This document shows positions 17,990 through 27,028 of a stretch of 64,000 nucleotides of DNA, in pieces. The position numbers and the translations under genes were made by a program. The stretch is from Rhodanobacter sp. FW104-R8. GTDB lineage: Bacteria; Pseudomonadota; Gammaproteobacteria; Xanthomonadales; Rhodanobacteraceae. Below the pieces are notes generated by a model. The model saw nothing but the letters and a program-made list of their open reading frames with translations, ran no database searches and was not told the DNA's origin. The DNA is taken from positions 60,355 to 124,354 of the forward strand of contig NZ_LVJR01000026.1 of the NCBI RefSeq assembly GCF_001617365.1, read 5' to 3'. Positions within the stretch are counted from its first letter, which is position 1. The number at the start of each line of letters is the position of its first letter.

Positions 17990-20473
17990 ATGGCAAAAAA
18001 CCTGCTCATCGTCGAATCGCCGGCCAAGGCCAAGACGATCAACAAATACCTCGGCAAGGACTTCCAGGTACTTGCCTCCTACGGTCACGTGCGTGACCTG
18101 AAGCCGAAGGAGGGCGCGGTCGACACCGAGCACGATTTCGCGATGGCCTACGAGGTGATCGAGCGCAACGAGAAACACGTGGAGGCGATCGCCAAGGCGG
18201 CGAAGCTGGCCGACGACATCTACCTGGCGACCGACTTGGATCGCGAGGGCGAGGCGATCAGCTGGCATATCAGCGAGATCCTGAAGGAGCGCGGCCTGAC
18301 CAAGGGCAAGCAGCTGCACCGGGTGGTGTTCTCCGAGATCACGCCGAAGGCGATCAAGGCCGCGGTGGCCTCGCCGCGGCAGCTGTCGCACGACCTGGTC
18401 GATGCGCAGCAGGCGCGCCGCGCGCTGGACTACCTGGTCGGCTTCAACCTGTCGCCGGTGCTGTGGCGCAAGGTGCAGCGCGGCCTCTCCGCCGGCCGCG
18501 TGCAGTCACCGGCGCTGCGCATGATCGTCGAGCGTGAGGATGAGATCGAGGCGTTCAAGGCGCGCGAATACTGGACCATCGAGGCCCAGCTGAAGCACGC
18601 CGAAGGCGATTTCACCGCGCGCCTCTCTAGGCTCAACGGCAAGAAGTTCGAGCAGTTCGACCTCACCAACGAGGCCGACGCGCAAGCCGCCCGCGACGCC
18701 TTGAAGCAGGCCGCGCGCGGCCGCCTCACGGTCAGCGAGGTCAGCTCGAAGGAGCGCAAGCGCCGCCCGGCCGCGCCGTTCACCACCTCCACCCTGCAGC
18801 AGGAGGCCGCGCGCAAGCTCGGCTTCACCACCAGCCGCACGATGAAGGTGGCGCAGGGCCTGTACGAAGGCGTGGCGCTGGGCAGCGAGGGCAACGTCGG
18901 CCTGATCACCTACATGCGTACCGACTCCACCATGCTCGGCGACGACGCCGTGGCCGAGCTGCGCCAGCTGATCGCGCGCGATTTCGGTGGTCACGCGTTA
19001 CCCGATGCTCCGCAGGTGTACAAGACCAAGTCGAAGAACGCGCAGGAAGCGCACGAGGCGATCCGCCCGACCTCGGCGCTGCACACGCCGAAATCGGTGG
19101 CGTCCTTCCTCAACGACGACCAGCGCAAGCTGTACGAACTGATCTGGAAGCGCACCGTCGCCTGCCAGATGATCCACGCCACGCTGAACACCGTCACCGC
19201 GGAATTCGCCGTGCGCGACGTGGCCGGCGGCGACGCCGCGCTCCGCGCCAGCGGCACCACCGTGGTCGACCCCGGCTTCCTTGCCGTGTACGAGGAGGGC
19301 CGCGACCAGAAGAGCGCCGAGGACGACGACGAAGGCCGCCGGCTGCCGCGGCTGGAGAAGGGCGAAGCGGTGCCGCTGCACGAGATCGTCGCCGACCAGC
19401 ACTTCACCGAGCCGCCGCCGCGCTACTCCGAGGCGAGCCTGGTCAAGGCGCTGGAAGAGCACGGCATCGGCCGGCCGTCGACCTACGCCAGCATCATCCA
19501 GGTGCTGCAGAACCGCGAGTACGTGTTCCTCGACAGCCGCCGCTTCAAGCCCAGCGACGTCGGCCGCGCGGTCAGCAAGTTCCTCACCCAGCACTTCACC
19601 CGCTACGTCGACTACGACTTCACCGCGAAGATGGAGGACGAACTCGATGCGGTCAGCCGCGGCGAGGAAGCCTGGGTGCCGCTGATGGAGCGCTTCTGGC
19701 AGCCGTTCAAGCAGCAGGTGGACGAGAAGACCGAATCGGTCGACCGCAGCGAGGCCACCGGCGCGCGCGAGCTGGGCAGCGACCCGAAGACCGGCAAGCC
19801 GGTCTCGGTGCGGCTGGGCCGCTACGGGCCGTACGCGCAGATCGGCGACAAGGACCAGGACGAGAAGCTGCAGTTCGCCAGCCTGCGCGGCGGGCAGAGC
19901 ATGCACACCATCACCCTGGCCGAGGCGCTGGAGCTGTTCAAGCTGCCGCGCAAGCTGGGCCAGGCCGACAACGGCGACGAGGTGAGCGTCGGCGTCGGCC
20001 GCTTCGGCCCGTTCGTGAAGCAGGGCAGCACCTACGCCTCGCTCAAGCCCGAGGACGATCCGTACACGATCGAATTGCCGCGCGCGGTGCAGATCGTGCA
20101 GGAAAAACTCGAGATGCTGGCCAACCGCGTCATCCTCGACTTCGGCAACGGCGTGCAGGTGCTGAACGGCCGCTACGGCGCCTACATCACCGACGGCGAG
20201 AAGAATGCGCGCATCCCGAAGGAGCAGGAACCGAAGGAGCTGACCGAAGCGCAGTGCATGGAACTGCTCGCCGCCGCGCCGGTGCGCAAGGGCCGTTTCG
20301 GCAAGAAGACCGCCGTGAAGAAGGCGGCCGCGAAAAAGGCCGCGCCAGCGAAGAAGGCTCCTGCCAAGAAGGCGCCGGTGAAGAAAGCCGCGGCAAAGAA
20401 GACGGCCGTGAAGAAGGCCGCCGCGAAAAAGGCCGTCGCGAAGAAGCCCGCCGGCGGCAAGGCCGAGGCCTGA
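17990..20473 (+). CDS. topA: DNA topoisomerase I
   Basis: An 827-residue type IA topoisomerase that relaxes negative supercoils. The Toprim domain is at the N-terminus (IVESPAKAKTI; acidic DLDREGEA, about residues 80-90). The catalytic tyrosine is in GLITYMRTDST (about 310). The usual C-terminal zinc fingers of E. coli TopA are absent. One or two topoisomerase C-terminal repeats (about 600-760) are followed by a tail of about 55 residues made of KKAA/KKAP repeats, a DNA-binding tail seen in xanthomonads. ATG 17990 fits the conserved MAKNLLIVESPAK. An upstream TTGACA (17904-17909) and TATATA (17935-17940) are 25 bases apart, too far for a standard pair. Confidence 0.95.
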   Translation: MAKNLLIVESPAKAKTINKYLGKDFQVLASYGHVRDLKPKEGAVDTEHDFAMAYEVIERNEKHVEAIAKAAKLADDIYLATDLDREGEAISWHISEILKERGLTKGKQLHRVVFSEITPKAIKAAVASPRQLSHDLVDAQQARRALDYLVGFNLSPVLWRKVQRGLSAGRVQSPALRMIVEREDEIEAFKAREYWTIEAQLKHAEGDFTARLSRLNGKKFEQFDLTNEADAQAARDALKQAARGRLTVSEVSSKERKRRPAAPFTTSTLQQEAARKLGFTTSRTMKVAQGLYEGVALGSEGNVGLITYMRTDSTMLGDDAVAELRQLIARDFGGHALPDAPQVYKTKSKNAQEAHEAIRPTSALHTPKSVASFLNDDQRKLYELIWKRTVACQMIHATLNTVTAEFAVRDVAGGDAALRASGTTVVDPGFLAVYEEGRDQKSAEDDDEGRRLPRLEKGEAVPLHEIVADQHFTEPPPRYSEASLVKALEEHGIGRPSTYASIIQVLQNREYVFLDSRRFKPSDVGRAVSKFLTQHFTRYVDYDFTAKMEDELDAVSRGEEAWVPLMERFWQPFKQQVDEKTESVDRSEATGARELGSDPKTGKPVSVRLGRYGPYAQIGDKDQDEKLQFASLRGGQSMHTITLAEALELFKLPRKLGQADNGDEVSVGVGRFGPFVKQGSTYASLKPEDDPYTIELPRAVQIVQEKLEMLANRVILDFGNGVQVLNGRYGAYITDGEKNARIPKEQEPKELTEAQCMELLAAAPVRKGRFGKKTAVKKAAAKKAAPAKKAPAKKAPVKKAAAKKTAVKKAAAKKAVAKKPAGGKAEA

Positions 20474-21046
20474 GTGCTGCAGCGCTTCACGCTCGCCGAG
20501 GTCGATGCCGCCGCCGCGCTGCTGCGTGGCGGCGGCGTATTGGCCTATCCCACCGAAGCGGTGTTCGGGCTCGGCTGCGACCCGCACGACCAGGCCGCGT
20601 TCGCGCGCGTGTTCGCGCTGAAGCAGCGCCCGGCGACCCAGGGCGTGCTGCTGATCGCCGCGGATTTCGCCCAGGTCGAGCGCTACATCGAATTGGCGGC
20701 GGTGCCGGGCGAGGTGTTCGCGCAGGTGCGCGCGAGCTGGCCCGGCCCGCATACCTGGGTCTTCCCGCGCTCGGCCGCGGTGCCGGCCTGGGTCGCCGGC
20801 GCGCATGCCGGCATCGCGCTGCGGGTCACCGCGCACGAGCCCGCCGCCGCGCTGTGCCGCGCGTTCGGCGGTGCGCTGGTGTCGACCAGCGCGAACCCGC
20901 ATGGCCGACCGCCGGCGCGCGAGGCGCAGACCGTGGCGGACTATTTCGATGACGCGCTGGACGGCCTGCTGGATGCCCCGCTGGGCGGCCAGGCCAGCCC
21001 CACCGTGATCCGCGACGCGCTGTCGGGCGCTATCATCCGCGCCTGA
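20474..21046 (+). CDS. tsaC: Threonylcarbamoyl-AMP synthase
   Basis: A 190-residue YrdC-domain protein that makes L-threonylcarbamoyladenylate from Thr, bicarbonate and ATP for the t6A37 modification of tRNAs. Blocks seen are GGGVLAYPTEAVFGLGCD (about 21-38), LKQRP (about 50) and STSANPHGRP (about 138). The length fits TsaC rather than the longer Sua5. It starts with GTG directly after the topA stop, so translation is probably coupled. The stop codon lies inside a 12-bp hairpin. Confidence 0.9.
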   Translation: MLQRFTLAEVDAAAALLRGGGVLAYPTEAVFGLGCDPHDQAAFARVFALKQRPATQGVLLIAADFAQVERYIELAAVPGEVFAQVRASWPGPHTWVFPRSAAVPAWVAGAHAGIALRVTAHEPAAALCRAFGGALVSTSANPHGRPPAREAQTVADYFDDALDGLLDAPLGGQASPTVIRDALSGAIIRA

Positions 21047-21068
21047 GCGCTCGGGGGAGCGCTCAGGC
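21041..21068 (+). terminator. Perfect hairpin over the tsaC stop codon
   Basis: A 12-base stem (21041-21052 with 21057-21068) and a GGGG loop; the TGA stop of tsaC is part of the left arm. No T-run follows, so this may be a pause or Rho-assisted site rather than a classical intrinsic terminator. Confidence 0.5.
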
Positions 21069-21181
21069 CCATGCGTCAGCTGAACCGCCGTAAGACGTCG
21101 GCGGCAGCCGTTCATGCCGCCGTTCATCGTATGGCGCGATGCTGCCGGCCGTGACGAATCGAAGATCAGGGAGACCGCAGT

Positions 21182-22555
21182 TTGGCCATCGTTTACGACA
21201 CCTACCAGCGCGAGGCGCCGTCGCGGCTGCCGCTGCTGGGCGCGGTCGATCCCGCGCGGATCGTGGCCTGGCGCAGTGGCGCCCCGGTCGATGCCGCGCG
21301 CTTCCTGGCGCAGGTGCGCGCCGTGGCCGCCGTGCTGCCGACCGCGACCGCCGCGGTGAACCTGTGCGAGGACCGCTACGCGTTCCTGGTCGCGTTCTGC
21401 GCCATCGCGCTGCGCGGCCAGGCCAACCTGCTGCCGTCCTCGCGCGCACCGCAGGCGGTGGACGAGGTGATGGCGGCGCATCCGGGCTGCTACGCGCTGG
21501 GCGAGCAGGCGCTCGATCCGGCCCCGCGGGGCTACCGGCAGCTGCCGCCGCTGGAAGCCGCGTCGCCGCTCGAGCTCGATGCGGCGTGGCCGTCGATCGC
21601 GGCCGACCAGGTGGTGGCGGTGGGCTACACCTCCGGTTCCACCGGTACGCCCAACGCGAACCCGAAGACCTGGGCCAGCTTCCACGCCAGCAACGCCGGC
21701 AACCTGGCGATGCTGCGTGGCGCTGCCGGTGCGCATTTCGAAGTGGTCGCCACGGTGCCGCCGCAGCACATGTACGGCATGGAGATGTCGGTGCTGCTGC
21801 CGCTGCTGGGTGGCGTAGGCGTGCATGCCGGGCGGCCGTTCTTTCCGGCCGACGTGGCCGCTGCGCTGGCCGAGGTGCCGGTGCCGCGCGTGCTGGTGAC
21901 CACGCCGGTGCACCTGCGTGCGCTGGTCGACTCCGGCATCGCGCTGCCGCCGGTCGCCGCCATGCTGTCGGCCACCGCGCCGCTGCCGGTGGAGCTGGCG
22001 CAGGCCGCCGAACGGCGGTTCGGCGCACCGCTGCTGGAAGTGTTCGGCTCCACCGAGACCTGCGTGTTCGCCAGCCGTCGCCCCACCGTGGACGAGGACT
22101 GGTCGCTGTACGACGGTGCCAGCCTGCATCCGCAGCCGGACGGCACGATGGTGGAGGCACCGCAACTGGCCACGCCGGTCACCCTGGCCGACATCGTCAG
22201 CCTGTCCCGCGACGGGCGCCGCTTCCGCCTGCGCGGCCGCCATGCCGACATGCTGGAGATCGCCGGCAAGCGCGCCTCGCTGGCCGACCTCACCCGGCGC
22301 CTGCTGGCAATTCCCGGCGTGCAGGACGGCGTGGTGTTCCAGCTCGGTGACGGCGATGCGCTGGGCGTGCACCGGATCGCCGCGCTGGCGGTCGCGCCGG
22401 GGCTGGACGAGCACGCCATCCTCGATGCGCTGCGCCGCGCGATCGACCCGCTGTTCCTGCCGCGCCCGCTGAAACTGGTGCCGGCGCTGCCGCGCAACGA
22501 GACCGGCAAGCTGCCGCGCGCGGCGCTGCTGGAGCTGCTGCACCGGCACGACTGA
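21182..22555 (+). CDS. Orphan AMP-dependent acyl/aryl ligase (ANL superfamily)
   Basis: A 457-residue adenylating enzyme. It shows the P-loop-like YTSGSTGTP (about residue 151), the GSTETC block (about 285), the hinge GRHADMLEIAGKR (about 352) and the C-terminal catalytic lysine region NETGKLPR (about 440). These enzymes activate a carboxylic acid to an acyl-AMP and pass it to CoA or a carrier protein. The protein is shorter than typical acyl-CoA synthetases and resembles the ligases of aryl-polyene/xanthomonadin pathways, but no carrier protein or ketosynthase is nearby. The start is TTG 21182, with AGGGAG 8 bases upstream. The substrate is unknown. Confidence 0.78.
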   Translation: MAIVYDTYQREAPSRLPLLGAVDPARIVAWRSGAPVDAARFLAQVRAVAAVLPTATAAVNLCEDRYAFLVAFCAIALRGQANLLPSSRAPQAVDEVMAAHPGCYALGEQALDPAPRGYRQLPPLEAASPLELDAAWPSIAADQVVAVGYTSGSTGTPNANPKTWASFHASNAGNLAMLRGAAGAHFEVVATVPPQHMYGMEMSVLLPLLGGVGVHAGRPFFPADVAAALAEVPVPRVLVTTPVHLRALVDSGIALPPVAAMLSATAPLPVELAQAAERRFGAPLLEVFGSTETCVFASRRPTVDEDWSLYDGASLHPQPDGTMVEAPQLATPVTLADIVSLSRDGRRFRLRGRHADMLEIAGKRASLADLTRRLLAIPGVQDGVVFQLGDGDALGVHRIAALAVAPGLDEHAILDALRRAIDPLFLPRPLKLVPALPRNETGKLPRAALLELLHRHD

Positions 22556-22644
22556 GCGCGCCGCGGTTTCGCGGGCGGTGCGGCGCAGCCGCTACAATGC
22601 GCGACTGCGCCGCGTGGCGGTGCGCGAATTCCCGGAGTGCAGGC

Positions 22645-23928
22645 ATGAAGGTTCTGGTCATCGGCGGCGGCGGGCGCGAGCACGCGCTGGCGTGGAAGCT
22701 CAGGCAGTCGTCGCAGGTCGACGAGGTGATCGTGGCGCCCGGCAACGCCGGCACCGCGCGCGAGCCGAAGATGCGCAACGCCGACGTCGCGATGAACGAC
22801 ATCGACGGCCTGTTGCAGCTGGCCCGGCGCGAGAAGGTCGGCCTGACCGTGGTCGGCCCCGAGGTGCCGCTGGTGGCCGGCGTGGTCGACAAGTTCCGTG
22901 CCGCCGGCCTGCGCATCTTCGGGCCCCGTGCGATTGCCGCGCAGCTGGAGGGCTCCAAGGCGTTCGCCAAGGATTTCCTGCAGCGGCACAACATTCCCAC
23001 TGCGCACTACGCGGTGTTCACCGAACTGGCTCCGGCGCTGGCCTACGTGCGCAAGCATGGCGCGCCGATCGTGATCAAGGCCGACGGCCTTGCCGCCGGC
23101 AAGGGCGTGGTGGTGGCGCTGACTCCGGCCGATGCGGAGCTGGCGCTGCACGACATGCTCGGCGCGCACGCCTTCGGTGACGCCTCGGCGCGGGTGGTGG
23201 TCGAGGAATTCCTCGACGGCGAGGAAGCCAGCTACATCGTGATGAGCGACGGCCAGCACGCGCTGCCGATGGCTTCCAGCCAGGACCACAAGCGCCGCGA
23301 CGAGGGCGACCTCGGCCCGAACACCGGCGGCATGGGCGCGTATTCGCCGGCACCGGTGGTCACGCCGGAAGTCGAGCGGCGGATCCTCGAGGAAGTGATC
23401 GAGCCGACCCTGCGCGGCATGGCGGCCGAGGGCGCGCCCTTCATCGGCTTCCTCTACGCCGGCCTGATGATCGACAAGTCGGGCGCGCCGAAGGTGATCG
23501 AGTTCAATGTGCGCTTCGGCGATCCGGAAACCCAGCCGATCATGCTGCGCCTGAAATCGGACCTGGTTGAACTGATCGACGCGGCGCTGGATGGCCGGCT
23601 GGCGCAGACCGCGGCGCGCTGGGATGCGCGCCCGGCGATCGGCGTGGTCATGGCGGCCGGCGGCTATCCGGGCCGGGTGCGCATGGGCGACGTGGTCGAG
23701 GGCCTCGACGCGCCGATGGATGCCGAGGTGAAGGTGTTCCACGCCGGTACCCGCCTCGACGGGCAGGGCCGCACGGTCACCGCCGGAGGCCGCGTGCTGA
23801 CCGTGTGTGCGCTGGGCGGCGACCTGGCCGCGGCACGCGAGAGTGCCTACGCCGCGATCGGCCGCATCCGCTACGACGGCGCATTCTGCCGCCGCGACAT
23901 CGCGCACCTGGCCTTGCGCCGCCGCTGA
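22645..23928 (+). CDS. purD: Phosphoribosylamine-glycine ligase
   Basis: A 427-residue ATP-grasp enzyme of purine synthesis that joins 5-phosphoribosylamine and glycine to give GAR. The N-terminal pre-ATP-grasp domain has VLVIGGGGREHALAWKL and APGNAGTA. The central ATP-grasp domain contains KADGLAAGKGVVVA (about 145-158), QDHKRRDEGDLGPNTGG (the PurD signature, about 212-228) and EFNVRFGDPETQ. ATG 22645 matches the conserved start. A TACAAT -10-like hexamer (22593-22598) lies upstream, without a clear -35. Monocistronic here; purH is not adjacent in this window. Confidence 0.96.
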   Translation: MKVLVIGGGGREHALAWKLRQSSQVDEVIVAPGNAGTAREPKMRNADVAMNDIDGLLQLARREKVGLTVVGPEVPLVAGVVDKFRAAGLRIFGPRAIAAQLEGSKAFAKDFLQRHNIPTAHYAVFTELAPALAYVRKHGAPIVIKADGLAAGKGVVVALTPADAELALHDMLGAHAFGDASARVVVEEFLDGEEASYIVMSDGQHALPMASSQDHKRRDEGDLGPNTGGMGAYSPAPVVTPEVERRILEEVIEPTLRGMAAEGAPFIGFLYAGLMIDKSGAPKVIEFNVRFGDPETQPIMLRLKSDLVELIDAALDGRLAQTAARWDARPAIGVVMAAGGYPGRVRMGDVVEGLDAPMDAEVKVFHAGTRLDGQGRTVTAGGRVLTVCALGGDLAAARESAYAAIGRIRYDGAFCRRDIAHLALRRR

Positions 23929-24110
23929 CCCGGCCTGCCCGCGGGCGGCGTTGCGCGTTGCGTACGCCGGCGCATGGCAGGCCATCGGATGGGTTGACTT
24001 TTCCGTGTCGCCATTTTTGGGCTATGCTAGAAACTTCCCCCGCGTAGATGTCGTGGCGCAGAGCGCCTGAACGATCTCGTGCTTGTTTTCACCCAGATTT
24101 GAGGTTTCCC

Positions 24111-24992
24111 ATGCGCAAGACGTTTTTGTCGCTGATGTCCGTTGCTGCACTGGCGCTGGCTGGCTGCAACAACGCGTCCAACTCGACGCAGTCGGCGGAG
24201 TCCAAGGCGCCCGCGTCCGCCAACACGGCCGGCGCGACCGCCCAGGTGCCCAGCCAGGTAAGCGGCACGATCTCGCTGCGCGCCGGCTCGCCGACGCCTT
24301 CGGACAAGGCCACCCTGGTGGTGAACCTGGTCGACGTCTCGTCCACCGCCGTGGGTTCCGCCCCGCTGGCCAGCAAGACGGCACCGGCCGGTACCTTCCC
24401 GCAGTCGTTCACGCTGACCTTCAACCCGGCCGAGGTGAAGTCGAGCGACCTGTACGTGATCCAGGCAACCCTCACCGACGGCGATCGCAAGTACGTGATG
24501 CCGATCCAGGCGCCAGTGCTGGCCAAGGGTAGCAAGAACGACGGCGTGGCGATCGAACTGGCCGCCGAGCAGACGCCCAGCGAGAAGCTGATGGCCGGGT
24601 TCAATGAAGTGAAGGCGCAGCTCGGCGGCATGAAGATCAGCCACGGCACCAAGCTGGAGAGCAACGACTCGCGCGGCTGGCAGCTGTTCCGCCAGGCTGG
24701 CGAGGTGAAGTTCATCCGCGAGGAAGTCGACTACGGCGACAAGGGCTACACCAGCACCGACTACGCGTACAAGAACGGCAACCCGTGGGTGATCGTGCAG
24801 GAGACCAAGGCCAGCCGCGATGGCAAGCCGAGCGCGACCGATCGTGCGGGCTGGAGCGAGGACGGCTCGCTGGTGCTGAAGCAGCACCAGGCCGGCAGCG
24901 GCGTGCAGGCGCTGGATGACGCCGCCGCGGCGACCATGAGGAAGCAGGCCATGGAGATTCTCAGCCTGGCCACCGGCGGCAAGAACAAGTAA
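24111..24992 (+). CDS. Lipoprotein with YbaY-like domain
   Basis: A 293-residue protein with a lipoprotein signal peptide and lipobox (LALAGC, cysteine at residue 20), so it should be anchored in a membrane facing the periplasm. An Ala/Ser/Thr linker precedes a YbaY-type beta-sandwich (about residues 50-140, beginning VSGTISLRAGSPTPSDKATL), which E. coli YbaY shares. The C-terminal part (about 160-290) is not recognised. A TTGACT/TATGCT pair upstream has a 23-base gap, so the promoter is uncertain. A strong bidirectional terminator follows. Confidence 0.75.
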   Translation: MRKTFLSLMSVAALALAGCNNASNSTQSAESKAPASANTAGATAQVPSQVSGTISLRAGSPTPSDKATLVVNLVDVSSTAVGSAPLASKTAPAGTFPQSFTLTFNPAEVKSSDLYVIQATLTDGDRKYVMPIQAPVLAKGSKNDGVAIELAAEQTPSEKLMAGFNEVKAQLGGMKISHGTKLESNDSRGWQLFRQAGEVKFIREEVDYGDKGYTSTDYAYKNGNPWVIVQETKASRDGKPSATDRAGWSEDGSLVLKQHQAGSGVQALDDAAAATMRKQAMEILSLATGGKNK

Positions 24993-25018
24993 AGCCACCG
25001 TCCGGACCTACGGGCAAC

Positions 25019-25049
25019 AAAAAAGCCGCCGGTCTCCCGGCGGCTTTTT
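25019..25049. terminator. Bidirectional intrinsic terminator
   Basis: GCCGCCGG-TCTC-CCGGCGGC stem-loop (25025-25044), preceded by a run of A and followed by TTTTT. It serves the lipoprotein gene on plus and the autotransporter gene on minus, which converge here. Confidence 0.92.
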
Positions 25050-25067
25050 CGTTGCCGGTCGACCGGC

Positions 25068-26915
25068 TCAGAACATGACTTTGAAGCCCATGTTGAAGCT
25101 GTTGTACTTCTGGCTGTTGTCGCTGAAGCGGCCGTTGTAGCCGATCCAGCTGGTGACGCTTGGGGTCAGCTTGGCGGACAGGCCGAGGTCGACCGAACCC
25201 CAGTTCCGGTCCGGCGTGAAGCCGGGCAGGGCGAACGTGCCGTTCATGCTGTTCAGGCCGGCGCTGACCATGCGCGGACCGGCCTTGTCGTCGTGGTTCC
25301 ATGCCAGCTCGGCGAACGGCGAAAGCACGGTGTTGCCGACGTTCCAGTCGCCCTGCAGGCGCCAGCCGAGGGTGGCGATCAGCGCGTCGCGCTGCTGCCG
25401 TCCGAACCACATCGCGCTGCTGTCGTTGCCGCTCTCGTTGTAGCCGCTGACCTTGACGGTCTGCCACTCGACGGTGGCGAACGGGCCGGTACGCAGGCTG
25501 CTCACGTCGAACCACCAGCCGCCGGTGAGGCCGCCGCCCAGGTGCGTGCCATCGGTCTTGCCGCTTTCGGTGCGCCGGGCCGTACCGACGTCGATGTGGC
25601 GATTGATGTTCTTGAAATTGGATTGGCCGAAATCCGCGTAACCGCCGATGTAGCCGCCGCCGACGTGGTAGGTGAGATAGCCCAGCGCGCTGATGTCCTG
25701 CATCGTGTAGCCGCCGCGGCCGCCGGAGAAATCGGCGTTGTTGCGGCCGATGCCGAGCGCGAGGCCGGCCGAGAGGTTGTCGCTCGCGCGGGCATCCGCG
25801 CCGAGGGTGAGGTTGAAGTTGTCGCTGCGGGTCTTCGGCGAGCTGTTGCTGGCATCGAAGCGCTGCATGCCGTAGTCGATGTTGACGAAGGCGCGGGTCT
25901 CGCCGCCGGTGCTGTCCATCAGCATCTGCTTGCGCACCACGCGGCCCTGCACGGCGGTGGACGACAGCGGCGCCTCGCCGAGCATCGAGATCTGCTCCGG
26001 CGCGTGGATCGTCGCGAGCACGTACTGGCCGAGCATCGCGTGGACGGCGGCGGTCGGGTGCACGCCGTCGGCGAACAGGTAGGTCTGGTTGGTGCCCGGC
26101 GCATAGGTGTACGGCAGGCCCGAGCCCTGCGGGCCGCATTGCACCGAGCTGGAGCCGGCGCCGCAGGCCGGGGCGGTGACGTTGCTGAGACCGTAGGCGG
26201 ACGGGTTGGCGACCACCTCGTTGAGCAGCGCGTAGGTGTTCACCGGGATCACGTTCAGGCCGTTGCCGCTGAGCTGGCCGAGGCCGCTGCTGAGCACGCC
26301 GTTGTAGAGCACGGCGAGCTGGGTGGCCCCGGCCTGTGCGGCGGGGCCGCCGGCGGCGGCCGACGGGGTCAAGCCGAGATTGGGCAGGTTGTAGACCACC
26401 ACGTACTTCGCGCCGGCGGCCTGCAGGCCGTTGAGCAGGCCGAGTTCGGTCTGTGCCGCCTTGACGGCGCCGACGGCGATCGCGTTCGGGTCGGTCAGCG
26501 CGCCGCTCAGGTAGAAGATGTCGTTCGCCCCGCCCCAGACCTGGTACAGGGCACGGGAGTCGGCCTTGCCGCCACTCGCGCCCAGGTACATCTGCAGCTG
26601 CTGCGGGATGGTCGGCACGGCGGCCACGTTGTTGACGAAACCGGCGCCGCCCCAGGCGAAGTCGGTGCCGCCGGCGACCGACGGCTTCAGCGTGAAGCCG
26701 AGGCCCGCCGCCACGTTTTCCGCCGCGGTGAGACCCGGATTGGTGGTGAAGCGCAGCGGCGGCTGGATGCCGGGCGCGGAGGCCAGCGAGATGTTGCCGC
26801 CGTCGCTGAGGCTGTCGCCGAAGACGATGACGTTGCTGAAATCGGCGGCCGCGGCGGCCGTGCTGAACAGCAGGGCGGTGGCGATGGCGCCAGCCAGATG
26901 GCGGGTACGTAGCAT
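25068..26915 (-). CDS. GDSL-family esterase/lipase autotransporter
   Basis: A 615-residue protein with a signal peptide (about 1-24), an SGNH/GDSL esterase passenger (about 25-320) and a C-terminal autotransporter beta-barrel (about 340-615) ending in Phe. Passenger motifs are GDSLSDGG (catalytic Ser, about 34), the GxND block WGGAND (about 130) and DGVHPTAAVH (catalytic Asp/His, about 283). This architecture matches EstA/ApeE-type surface esterases displayed on the outer membrane. AGGAG lies 7 bases before ATG 26915. Likely role: hydrolysis of esters at the cell surface; the substrate is unknown. Confidence 0.9.
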   Translation of the reverse strand: MLRTRHLAGAIATALLFSTAAAAADFSNVIVFGDSLSDGGNISLASAPGIQPPLRFTTNPGLTAAENVAAGLGFTLKPSVAGGTDFAWGGAGFVNNVAAVPTIPQQLQMYLGASGGKADSRALYQVWGGANDIFYLSGALTDPNAIAVGAVKAAQTELGLLNGLQAAGAKYVVVYNLPNLGLTPSAAAGGPAAQAGATQLAVLYNGVLSSGLGQLSGNGLNVIPVNTYALLNEVVANPSAYGLSNVTAPACGAGSSSVQCGPQGSGLPYTYAPGTNQTYLFADGVHPTAAVHAMLGQYVLATIHAPEQISMLGEAPLSSTAVQGRVVRKQMLMDSTGGETRAFVNIDYGMQRFDASNSSPKTRSDNFNLTLGADARASDNLSAGLALGIGRNNADFSGGRGGYTMQDISALGYLTYHVGGGYIGGYADFGQSNFKNINRHIDVGTARRTESGKTDGTHLGGGLTGGWWFDVSSLRTGPFATVEWQTVKVSGYNESGNDSSAMWFGRQQRDALIATLGWRLQGDWNVGNTVLSPFAELAWNHDDKAGPRMVSAGLNSMNGTFALPGFTPDRNWGSVDLGLSAKLTPSVTSWIGYNGRFSDNSQKYNSFNMGFKVMF

Positions 26916-27028
26916 GCTGACACTCCTGGACCGGGATGATCCTGTTAGCTGGATGTTACGTTACGGCATTCCATACGGAACCGCATGCTGCAGTGCATCG
27001 CCGCCGTGCGCGAGGCTGCGCGGCGGGT

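Noticed and set aside
18998..22549. 1183-codon open frame antisense to topA and tsaC
   Set aside because: A high-GC shadow frame: Arg/His/Gln/Ala-rich, without domains, and lying over three well-supported plus-strand genes.
23994..24028. TTGACT/TATGCT promoter for the lipoprotein gene
   Set aside because: The spacer is 23 bases; at best one of the two hexamers is used.
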